Origin: Porphyra umbilicalis
Taxonomy: Eukaryota > Rhodophyta > Bangiophyceae > Bangiales > Bangiaceae
Direction: 5' to 3'
Length of the DNA stretch: 64,000 nt
NCBI GenBank assembly: GCA_002049455.2
Contig: KV919059.1
Span: 1-64,000 of the forward strand
In this document: piece by piece, positions 44,373-54,312 of the stretch
How the letters are laid out: each line of letters opens with the position of its first letter
Position numbering within the stretch: the first letter of the stretch is position 1
Notes under the pieces: model-generated
What the model was told of the DNA's origin: nothing
Databases searched by the model: none
The model's input: the letters and a program-made list of their open reading frames with translations, nothing else
Position numbers and translations under genes: made by a program

Positions 44373-47300
44373 ATGCAGTCCTCCGACGGAGAGGACAGAT
44401 ACCCCTGCTCCTGCTTCGCGTGTACGGACAGTGGCCGGGCCGGCCCGCAGGTGATGTGGCCTGCGCCGTGGTTCTTGCGCAGTACGCCCGAGAAGCGCCG
44501 ACGTTTGTCCCTTGGAGGTACGACAGCGAGACAACCAGCAAGTCCAAGTTCACAGACGGTGTCAGCCGGAGGCTCGTCAGGTGGGGGCGCGCCGGCCACT
44601 CCTGGCTTTTGCTCAGCATCTGGCGCTGCCGTGATTCAAGGCGGATTAAGGAACGTCCGGCGATGCGATGCAGACGAAACGCCAGAGTCAAGAGTCGCAG
44701 GTGGCGATGTTTGCTCTGATGAAGGTCCACAAGATATTCCACCACCCGAAATTTTCCAAGATCCCGAACCGGAAGCACACGATGAAGCACCACTTGCGCC
44801 GAGATATCAGACAACCATATATACAATCGAGATTAAACTCTTGGAGCAAGAGTTCAAGGACCGCGCAGCCGATTTGGCCTTGTAATCCTATACGGTTCCT
44901 CACGATCTGACGCAGACGGCGATTTCAGATTTACTTGAGTTGAGCACGTCAGCTGCCAAGCACCGATCTCCCTACCTCATGGAGCAGATTATTGACGCAG
45001 GTGTTAACATCCAGACGCGGGATGTTGACTGCTATGTGAACGGCTGTCTCACCTTCACGTTCATACGCGCGTAGCGAACAGCGTGCGGTGCATGGAGCGC
45101 TCCACGCTTCAAAAGCAACAGGAATTCAGCGAGACAGGTGACGTACTGGTCCCTGGCTTCATGGCTAGTTTACCTTCTTGGCGACCCCGTCATCAGAAAA
45201 TCCATCCTGGGAAACATTTAGTAGGCCCGCCTCGCCGCGGATGAGGATGCCGACGGAGCACTCGACTACTACCACTTGAAAAAGTTCCATTTCCTAAGGG
45301 ACCGAGGGGTACTCGGCAGCACCTTCGTGCCCGTCAATTTAAGCACCGATGGCCTTCAAGTTTAGCGGCAGAACGGATCTGAAGGCTGGCCGATTGTTGC
45401 CACCCCGCTTAGTCTGAGCCCGAAACAACGATCCAACAACAAGTGCCAGCTTTATCTCTCCGTCACGCGAGGGCGTAAGAGCACGTCTATCGGTGGACCA
45501 TCCCACCGTCGCCAAAGTACAATATTTTGGGCAGTTTGAGGATGGCGCTGACGCGGCATCTCTATCGGTGTGGCCTGGTGGCAAGCCAGATTTTTGCTCA
45601 CGAAGTTTCTCGGAAAAGTACGACAGGATCACGAGGCACGAGGGAGAGGTGGATTGTTCAGGACCCTGGGTGATTCTGTTGAGCGTCGGTGATTAGGCTC
45701 ATATGATTGGTTCCTGTCGTTCGGCGCATCGCGATCCCCATCCCCAAAAGTCATTATTTTGGGGATGGCGATGGCGATCTGAGGATGGCGCATGACATTT
45801 TGAGGATCCGGTAGAGATGCCTCATCGCCAAAATGCCATCTGAGATGGCTTTTTGGCGCACCGATAGACGTGCTCTAAGCAACGAGTCGACCTCGAATCA
45901 TTTTTACACCCTATCGTCGAGGAGGTAAACTAGTTGGCACTCGGGATTCCTGGGATCAAGTTCCCTAATCTACCAACTACGCAAGTATTCAAAGCCGAAG
46001 TGCTCAACTTTACTACGGACCAACCAGGTGGCGACAAGCGACAAGCTCTCTCGATTCTGAGGGCTTAAACAGCTTGATGTACAACCAGCTTCGCGAATTT
46101 GCAGGTGTAAACATGGCGGCAAGCAACCACGTCTACTGCCCACCCCATGATCCCACGCCGGGTAGGGCCAACCAGCAGCTAATTTCAGTGTAAACCCTCG
46201 CGACGCGGCAGCACACGGTAGCAAACATCGCTGCTAACGCGTCTGCCGCGGAAAATGCTCGCTCGGAGGGAAAGAGTGTGGCGGTTCAAACCCGTCTGCA
46301 GCAGAAGGCCGGTGTCAAGGGCTACTCCCTTCTCATTGTGCCGAGCACAGCAATGCGCGCGGCGTACCCGCACCTTCAGCATGTGTGGGACATCGGTCCG
46401 ACGGCTGCCCCGTACAACTTCATGCACCTGATTCTGCTCAACGTCGTACCTCATATTTGGAAGCTGTTTGCAGGCTGAAAAAGGGTGGAAAAGGACATGG
46501 ACGAAGTGAATATCGTTTCCTAGGCCACCGTCGCCCTGATCGGGCAAGAACTTCTATTTTCCCGACGGACAGTGCCAAGGACCCAAGCAAGGTCCATGCG
46601 AAACATCGACGTGCACCGGAAGTCGATCAAGGCCGTTGACTGGATGCACTTTATTCTGTTCTCAGGACCAGTACTTCTGGCTGGACGCATGCCAAGCGCG
46701 TCCTACACGATATTTGTGGCGCGAAGCCGGGCTTTCCGTTTGCTTCTCCGACCACGAGGTCTCTTCGAGGCGGACATTACGGCGACGGATGTCGACGTCA
46801 AGTACTTTGTTGCTAACAACTACACCAAGTTCTACCGCGGCAAGTCCGCGAGACTCTCTCTGTGTCTGTCGACAATCACAACTCTTTTAGACGATGTTCC
46901 GCTGCTGCGGGCGTGTACCCTGGCCTGGTTGTTCTGGCTATTTCCCGATGGAGCGAAAGATCAAGACGCTCAACTAGCTCATCCGATCTCACTCGGGATC
47001 TCATGCAAGTGTGCAGGAGAATCTAATGCGACGCTGCAAAGCTAACCTCATCAAGTTTTTTGGTGACAACAATCTGCCGAACGAGTGGGCACAAAGACCT
47101 GGCCAGCGGCCAGTTGCTCCTGGTCTTTCTTGTGGAAACGTACTAGTGCCTCAAAGTCCTGGTCCCGACTGCACTCTTCTGCCACCAAGAAGTGCACATG
47201 CCGCGTTGGTCGGCACTGAACTGGCGGCAATGCGCACGGTGCTTATTCAAGAAGATGCAACCCAATTTCCACTCATGTTATGGCGAAGAAGAACTTCCGA

Positions 47301-47657
47301 GCTAATCTGGCTTCGGACCTAATTTCTGGTTCAAAGCCGGTTGAGTCGGACTGTGACACACACCGATGTCGGAACTACTTGGTGCGCATCAGTTTAACCG
47401 AGAGGGTTTTCTTTCCCGACGGGACTGTGGCAGTACGCCCCGTATCGACCTTTCGAGCAGTGCCGCACTACGCTGCTGGCTTCATTGACGGGCGCTCCAT
47501 GGGCTTTGCGTATGTGGAATGTGTCAAGCCCGCTAAGGATCGGCGTGGCCGGTATCGATACGCCTCGTCCATGTATGGGATCGAGTGCTTCATCGGGCAA
47601 GCGGGGATGCCGTACTATGTGCCCACCTGTGCTGTTGGCGACGTTGTTAGCATATGA
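44373..47657 (+). pseudogene. Degenerate Plavaka/tnp2-like (EnSpm/CACTA-type) transposase
   Basis: Conserved blocks of the fungal Plavaka/KDZ-related tnp2 transposases appear in order but in changing frames. The N-terminus at 44373 has a C-x-C-x2-C zinc signature. About 44886-45060 has VPHDLTQTAISDLL and DVDCYVNGC. About 45345 has LSTDGLQV, stop, then WPIVATPLSLSPKQR. About 45900 has FLHPIVEEV. About 46340-46470 has PYNFMHLILLNVVPHIWKL. About 46640 has DWMHFILFSGPVLLAGRMP. About 46930 has FWLFP followed after a 1-nt shift by MERKIKTLN, then LMRRCKANLIKFFGD. The end at 47657 has CAVGDVVSI. Several stops and frameshifts and a 399-bp insertion (45478-45876) show a dead element. CACTA-type termini were not found. 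Confidence 0.82.
45478..45876. mobile_element. Nested 399-bp TIR element inside the tnp2 remnant
   Basis: Perfect 18-bp terminal inverted repeats, AGAGCACGTCTATCGGTG at 45478-45495 and its complement at 45859-45876. The element splits the tnp2 coding similarity between the SLSPKQR block and FLHPIVEEV. The interior is palindrome-rich: an 11-bp stem with a 7-nt loop at 45739-45767 and a longer imperfect hairpin at 45826-45858. No transposase is encoded. Flanking duplications are unclear. It is unrelated in sequence to the two TA-flanked MITEs although the length is the same. Confidence 0.75.
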
Positions 47658-47832
47658 GAGAGGGGTGGGGAGCACTTTGCAATATTTACTAGGGAGCATT
47701 CTTTTGCGGGACAGTAGGTCTGCGCTCGAGAGCGGCGTTCTCGAGATTTTCATCACTTGCAGGTAGTTGCTCTCTCTCTTGATCCATGACATGCTTTGTG
47801 CTTAAAGGCATGTTTACCTCAAGGTTTGTATT

Positions 47833-47990
47833 GCAGTCTCCCCAATTGTGGCCGATACCAACAAGAATAACTGTGCAGAACAGATGCACGACAGCCATCC
47901 ATCCGGCCGGATACGACCTCTCGACCAATCAGAAGTTGTGCGGACCGTAGGTTGTTCTTGTCCGGATCGGCTAGAATCGGGAAGACTGCA
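47833..47990 (+). repeat. Dispersed repeat, copy A
   Basis: About 75% identical by eye to 53559-53715 in the same orientation, sharing GCAGTCTCCC, CAATCAG/AAATCAG, AGTTGTGCGGAC and GTTGTTCTTG/GTTGCTCTTG. A shorter relative lies at 36845-36905. Confidence 0.65.
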
Positions 47991-48365
47991 AAAGACTTAT
48001 CATATGCAAGCATCCATTTGAAAGTCGGCGACAGAGTGATGTTAGGGCGCTGCAGTAGTCTTTGTCGAGTCGTGTTGGGCCATCTCGATCTCGGCGAGCC
48101 CGGGCAACGTCGAAGAATCTCCGCCGTGGAATCTCAAAAGCGACGCGGAGCGCGCCGCACACCATAGAGCCTGTCCAATCAGCGTGAGTGCCGTACGGTC
48201 TTCTTTTGCTGTGAACGGCAGTCTTCTGTGTTGTGACAAACGCGGGCAGCACTTCCAGTCACAGTTGCTCGACATCGTGATGGGCCAACCGGAATCTTTT
48301 TTTTTATTTTGCTCGTATGTTTGCTGGTATGTGGGTCTTGTGCGTGACTTTTTGCACGTGCGTTC

Positions 48366-49336
48366 TTGACAGGCGATTTGGCTGTTGCTGCAACGGCGGC
48401 GTCAGGCTTGCCTGCCGTGCCGGCGGTCGAGGAGTCAACCCACCAAACCACGAGGGCAACATCTCCCCGCCGCAAGTCGCCAAGGACCAGGCCGCAAAGC
48501 ACGCTGTCGCAGGCCGCGTCATTGGCGGGACATCCAGCTCCCATCCGGTCGCAAACAACACCCCGTCCTCCCCAAGAACGGTCGCTGCCGCCCCACCAGA
48601 CACGACCACGGCCACCCCCTCACCGCTTGGTGGCGTCCAAGCAGCATAGGCATCCGACACCACCTGTCACGGGCCGACTGAGATCCCACCGGGCCCAGCC
48701 TCGGCGGAGTGTATGAATGGGGCGGCCGTATCCGGCCACCACGGGGACTATCTCTGTGGCGGCCACTCCGGCATTTGCGGTTCCTCCTGGCGGTGCGCAT
48801 GCCGCAGCGCAGCCGCCGCAACCGGCTCGGAGGCTGGGGAATACCGACGGGCGGATGGGTTTTGTCCTCGGTATTGACCCCCACGCCGCGCGGTGGAGCG
48901 TAGAAATGCCTGAGAACTGCCCCTCTACTAACTGCATGAGAGTGTTCGACGAGCTTGACTTGGGCATCTCCAACGCTGACAAGAAGCAACTGCGCCTTTT
49001 GCTGTCCAGCGCGATCGAGTACTGTCAGAATGACCGCTCCTTCTGCCAACCAGCGCGCCACATCTTTGCTGGCGCCACCACCCATGTCGAGCTCCACGAG
49101 CGTTGTGTGTGTGCTCGTGGCGCAGCTGCTCGCTGCTGTCAAAGAGGGTCAACAACGCCTACGAACACCACCGACACATGAATGCCAAGCGCCTGGCAGC
49201 AGGCACGCCGCCCGCTGCGGCACCACCACCGCAGGCCCCGCCCGGGCAAGCAGCAGCGCTGGCCGCACAGGTTGCGCATGATGATACCGCCGCACTTGCG
49301 ACGGCGCAGCGTAACGGTTTTGCATCAATTGCGTAG
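48366..49336 (+). pseudogene. Degenerate ORF of unknown function
   Basis: The frame from 48366 runs to 49181 with only one stop (TGA at 48714-48716). A first Pro/Ala/Ser-rich part is followed by a better-ordered stretch (VFDELDLGISNADKKQLRLLLSSAIEYC) and then breaks; after frame changes at about 49100-49150 an Ala/Pro/Gln-rich tail (RVNNAYEHHRHMNAKRLAAG to NGFASIA) ends at 49336. An acceptor-like TTCTTGACAG precedes 48374. No family is recognised; the graveyard context suggests another transposon protein, which is inference only. Confidence 0.35.
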
Positions 49337-50588
49337 GCTAGCTAACTTTAGTAAACGATCGCTCATATCCTATCCATCCACAAATGTACAATACCGATGA
49401 AACGTTACAAAAACAGTAGCCAGCACACATCATCATTACTAGCACATGTTCAGTATTGGCCAACTATGACCCAGTATCTACATCAGTGCACTCCCGATGA
49501 CCTCACTATATGTTGAAGTTCGTAAAGTCAAATTATGCGCTGCATTGAAGTTGCGGCTGCTGATCAGACAGCTGACTCTGAGCTTTCTTAGACCAACAGG
49601 TCTACACGTGGATGCCTGTGAGCAAGTGTAAGTCCATCGCCATTCGTTCTTAGTAGCTGACAGTACTTAGGCTCCTTTCGCTCGACTTGCGATCGGCTGC
49701 CGTGAGGTGATTTCAAAACTGATGGGAAGAAAGAAATGTACGAAAGACAGCATTTACGGGGAACTTGAACGAGATAAAATCCAATTGTACTTGACTTCAC
49801 AGAACCTGATCACGCGAGAGTGCGCCTCGTACCAACCCACCATGCCCCATCACTCTTAATCGTACACCCCAGCCAAAACCACGTCAACCGTCTCATCGCC
49901 AGCCTCAACGACGGTCCCAGCCACCACCCAGCGACGTATCACCTGCGCACGGTCTGGACCGCTGACGCTCTCGAACTCGCGCTGCAGCGTCGTGTTGGCC
50001 ATGATGGCTACTGGAGAAGACACGTCCAACTTTTCGTTGTCAGCAGCAGGATGAACGTCATCAGGTTGGCGTCTGAGCTCAGCGTTGGCCCTGTTGCGCA
50101 GGCAGTCCGCCTTCAGGCAACCCGGCGGGCAATCTGCGCGGGCCACATTGCGTTGCATTCCTCCGGGATGAGCTCGGACTCGTGTCAGTTGATCCTGTTT
50201 AAGAATATGTTCAACAGATGGAATAAAAATCTGTTTGCAGTCCACATTGCCCGTTCTCTCGGCGCCTGTGGTGCGTTCTTCGGCCCTCTCATATTTACTG
50301 CGGATATAACCGGGACGGATTTATCCGAATAACGACTGTTTGGCCAAATACCTTGGAAGCATGCGTCAGAGGGTGTGTCCCCGTGATTTTCAGCACGGAC
50401 GACGTCCGAAATCTTAGGTATGCCAACGTGTCATGCGACTCTCAGGGGGGTGTGTGGGCGGAGTATTATGGCCGTTCGACCTGAGATATCAGGTTGACAC
50501 GTGCCCGGTATATACCGACACATTTTTCTTGTAGGGCGGTGCTCTACTAGGCGGTCCACCCTGGCGGAACTGCCGCGACTGAGGAGAA
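49337..50588. other. Intergenic region
   Basis: AT-richer than its surroundings. A 129-codon frame at 49856-50245 (-) and a 170-codon frame at 49820-50332 (+) overlap and lack recognisable domains. No gene called. Confidence 0.35.
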
Positions 50589-51345
50589 CTAACCGACACA
50601 TCCCTTCGCGGCCAACTCTGCGTCCAACTTTCCACCCTGCCGAGCCGTATTGGCGAGCACGGCTCGAAGCTGCTCCGGCGGCCCGACGACGCCGACGCTG
50701 TCGTGAGATGCCCTGACAAGGACCCACGGGTGGTTGGTGGGCAGCCGCCCCAGAACTGCCTCATGGTGGCGGTGTTCAGAAGTAGCCGAACGCGTCGCTT
50801 TGTTGGGCGCCCCGCTCGGCACGCAGCCATCAGGGCGGCGGAGGCAGCGGCGAGACGCCGCCGCCTGCGCCCAAGGGCGCAACGCCGCTCGCTTCCGGGG
50901 GCAGCGGTGGCGCCGCCTCGTGGACCGCCCACACGAACAAACACGGAACCCATCTACAGTACGCCCACTTGAGGTAGCGTGTCAGAAGGGGTAGGCCCGG
51001 CAGGCTGTCGGTGCCCACGCCACCAAGCTTCGCCAAAAATAGCACGCCCAACCCGGCCGGCGCGTGCGTGGCGACAGGCATCAGCTTAAGAAAGAGCCAG
51101 GCTGACTGCCTATCCGGCTCCTGCCGGACCCATTTAAGCGCCTCGGGTCCCAACAATCTCCACGAGCCGAAAAGTGCCGACGGCATGCGGCGCAGCGATC
51201 GCGCACGACGCAAGAAGCGGCGCCGACGACGCGCCGTCAGCACTGCCGCGCAGCAGAAGCGCGTCGCGTGCGCTCGCCCTTTCAGAGGGGTTCTTTGCAA
51301 ACAGATTGGCGGCGTCCGAAACGGAGGTGACAGCAGCCGGGCCAC
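50589..51345 (-). pseudogene. Degenerate reverse transcriptase fragment (copy 2)
   Basis: Reading the minus strand, ATHAPAGLGVLFLAKLGGVG matches the complete copy's ATHALAGADLLLLAKPGGVG. The sequence then jumps to CLFVWAVHEAAPP, which matches CVFGWAADAAEPP further on, so the segment with RT motif A is deleted. Downstream a shifted frame (50882-50589) reads GAPNKATRSATSEH and VLVRASHDSVGVVGPPEQLRAV, matching GAQQGDPLGPLLHA and VLVRAFHDDVVVGRPPGALRA. The second Asp of the catalytic DD pair has become Ser. It cannot encode an active enzyme. Confidence 0.78.
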
Positions 51346-53266
51346 CGGCCTTCGGCGGCGGCGGCGGCGGCGCCTCTACTGCCGAGACCTGGCGGCCGTG
51401 GCTACTGTGTAGTGGGTTGCCCGTGCGGCCCGCGCACTGCCCAAATTGGGCGCTGCACGAGCGGGGCGGGACAAGGCCGCTCCGCCATCACCGTCCCTGG
51501 ACCCTGTGACGCCACGTGCGCGGAACGCCATTGGACCAGTAACAAGTGCTCCATCAGCAGCGGCGACAGCCACGTCGTGCATTGTGCGGCGAGGCACACA
51601 CCCGGCGCCGTCATGCTCGCGCACGCCGGGCCGCCTGAGGGCCCCCCCCGGCAGATGCCTTGTCGGCAACTGCCCGTCCTTCGGTGCATCGCGCAGATGG
51701 GAGATCCCCCACGCGCGGCATCGCGGCGCTGCGACGCGTGTCGGAGAAGGCACGCGCGTCGATAGCATGCGATGGTGCCACATTTTCAGGGGCACGTTGG
51801 GCGATGTGTTATCTTGTCCCTGCACCAGCCGTGCGCGAAGGTGAGCGCTGGCACGGATGCGCCAGTGAGATGAGTACGGATGCAGATGTAAATATCTGCT
51901 CTGTCACTCGTGGACGTCTCGGGACCAGTCCTCGCACGATTCCCTTCTCATACACCCACAGGGCGGCGCCCGCTTTGAAATGACGCCCCGCCTGCTTTGC
52001 CCCCATGAAATGGTCGGTCCGATTGAACGACCGCCGCCAGGCAGGCTCCACCTACAGCGCATACGAAGCCCGTAAGCTTTCACCCCACACACGCACACTG
52101 CCACCTACGGAGCGGGCACGTCCGGGTGAGCTCATCGCGCCACGCCCCGCCGTTCCCGCAGCTTTATTGTACAGGCGCCGAGGCGGGGAGACGCGCCGGG
52201 GTAGAGCTCAGTCACAGCTCGCCCCCATCCGACGTCCTACTCACGGGTGGGACGCCGAAAGACGGGGGAAGTAGGGCACCGGGAAACATCCCGCGACTCC
52301 CCGGCCACCCCAAGTGCCGGTGTGGGATTAATCACGTTGGTTGAATTACCTGTGTGTTGAGAACGACCGTAGCCAAGCATTAGAGAGAGTTCTATCGCCG
52401 TAGAGGCGAGGAAGAAGGAAGTTTTGTGGAAGGGCATCCGATGGGGAGCCGGGTGGTGCCCACGACGGCGACCCCGGGCCCATGGTGATTTAGTACAAAC
52501 GAGGGCACTGGTCGATCGACCGTCCGATCGCAAGCGATCGCAGTGAGTGCCGGCATGCAGATAGGACAGGCAAAAAAAACAATACAAAAATAAACAAGGC
52601 GGAAGTAACCCCCCAAAGGGCATGCCACAGGCCAATCCACACAGTACGTGGATTTGACAAGTCAAAGGGGGCTACCGATGGCAATCGCCGATTGCAGGCA
52701 AAGACATGCTGCAGCTGGCGCGTGAGAGGGAAGCAGTTGACAGTTCGTCCCCGCGCTGGCGCGCCAACACGGTGAGCGGCGCTGCGCCGGCTGTCCGTGC
52801 ACCGACCGCTGCGGAGGGTAACGCGCGGGTCGGCGGCGTGGCTGGCGGCAAAGTAGCCCCCTCAACCCGGGCCGCCGGGTTGGCTGTATCCGCATATCTG
52901 CGCGCAGCATTGGCGGTCGCCTCCGCCACCATGCGCTGGACGGCGCTTGGCGGTGGCAGGGGTGGTGGCGGCGCAAAAGGCGGGGCGGTGGTACTGCTAG
53001 AACGGGCAGCAGCAGTCAACGCCCCAGCAGCCAAGCCGCCGCAGATGGACGCGGCAGCGCCCCGAGGGGTCGCGGCGGCAGTCAAGTCTCTCCCCACCGA
53101 GCTACAGGCTGGTGCGGCGATGGGGCAGGCGTCGCGCCGGACATTGCAAACCTGTCGCTCGTGCCGCTGGCGCCGTTGCGGCCGATACCACATCCATACC
53201 AGCGCAACCGCGCAATTCCAGTGCATCCTCTACAATCGCGCGCGCGTCGCTACCAGGGGTTGGTGA
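51346..53266. other. Region upstream of retroelement copy 2
   Basis: On the minus strand this should correspond to the 5' part of copy 2. An open frame at 52672-53226 (-) is Ala/Arg/Thr-rich and could be its ORF1 remnant, but I cannot align it to the complete copy, and a plus-strand frame overlaps it. No other gene is seen. Confidence 0.35.
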
Positions 53267-53291
53267 GGATAAATCCTAAGAGGATTTATCC
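53267..53291. repeat. Perfect 10-bp hairpin
   Basis: GGATAAATCC, loop TAAGA, GGATTTATCC. The word GGATTTATCCG also occurs at about 50314, on the other side of retroelement copy 2. Confidence 0.8.
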
Positions 53292-54264
53292 GTACAGGAT
53301 ACTCGTATCCATCCGGGATATGGGCTGAGGCTGGAAGCTCGTAATGTTCTCAACTCGGAGACAAAAGAGTAGAGCCGTCCTTATCGGAGCCCTTGTGACA
53401 GAGTAGACAGTACTCAGATCGGACTTGGGACACTCCGCTTTATCCGGTAAGAATATCTGTAAAAGCGATAGCGGCAGTGGCGCCTAGAGATTCATATGCA
53501 GGCGTGCAATCGAATCGTCAAACAAGCCACCTGTCCTATTCGTGCTAGCACAGTTAGCGCAGTCTCCCGAGCTTTGGCCGATCCCGACGAGAAGAACTGT
53601 GCTGAACTGATGTAAGGCAATCATGCATTAGGCCGGATAAGAGCTCTCGGCAAATCAGCAGTTGTGCGGACTGCAGGTTGCTCTTGCTCCCATGGTCCAG
53701 AATTGACAAGATTGCAATACGCATCTCGACTGCTGATGTGAGGCTCTGAAATGGGGCCAGCGAGAACTGGTTCCAGCCTCCAGCTTTTGTGTTTCTGACA
53801 GTCGTGCCGAGGGCACCGGATGGCGACAGAACCAGGGCAGTCGCCTCTCCGGCCAATCTTTCTTTGTTCCCCGCCCCGCTCGCGATGCCAGGAGAGTTGC
53901 GATCGTATCGAATGTCGCGATCGGATTTTATCCTAGATCGTTGCAAATGCTCAATCCGATTTGACTCGAGATCTTCTCCAGAAATTCTCATCTATTCGAT
54001 ACTTGAGCTTTCGCTATTGTCATGAGCCCGGTATGCAATCATTATGTATTTCCATGGATTGTATCGGAGTACTGGCGAAATCTCAGATTCCACCAATCCC
54101 TGGTCGCTACGCGATATGACCGACGTCACAGGCCTCGCAGACGCGGCCCTCTCGCCAAACTCCGGATCGTTTCGCTCCCCCACCACCTTTCGTCATCCCG
54201 CGCGACCGGAGGGTACTCTGCATCCCCCCGCACGTACCTCTCCCGTCAAAAGGAGAGAAGAGTC
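53292..54264. other. Intergenic stretch after the retroelement
   Basis: Contains the dispersed repeat at 53559-53715 and the natural downstream flank of the tRNA target site. A 145-codon frame at 53554-53991 (-) covers the repeat and is not a convincing gene. Confidence 0.4.
53559..53715 (+). repeat. Dispersed repeat, copy B
   Basis: Same repeat as 47833-47990 in direct orientation, about 75% identical by eye. Confidence 0.65.
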
Positions 54265-54307
54265 TAGCACCAGGTGGTTTCGATCCACCGCCGTCTGGGT
54301 TATGGGC
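54265..54307 (-). repeat. Partial tRNA-iMet copy: 43-bp direct repeat at the retroelement 3' edge
   Basis: On the minus strand it begins GCCCATAACCCAGA and ends CACCTGGTGCTA: the anticodon loop, the 3' side of the anticodon stem, variable loop, T arm and acceptor 3' side with discriminator A. It matches 58491-58533 at 42 of 43 positions and similarity stops sharply on both sides. A TTTT run follows 13 nt later (54248-54251), consistent with the original Pol III terminator of the target gene. It has no 5' half, so it is not a tRNA gene. Confidence 0.9.
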
Positions 54308-54312
54308 TCTGT

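Noticed and set aside
52672-53226. 184-codon minus-strand frame as ORF1 of retroelement copy 2
   Set aside because: Position fits, but I cannot align it with the complete copy and a plus-strand frame covers the same bases.
54265-54307. Second tRNA-Met gene
   Set aside because: Only the 3' half is present; D arm and 5' acceptor are missing and the upstream sequence is unrelated.
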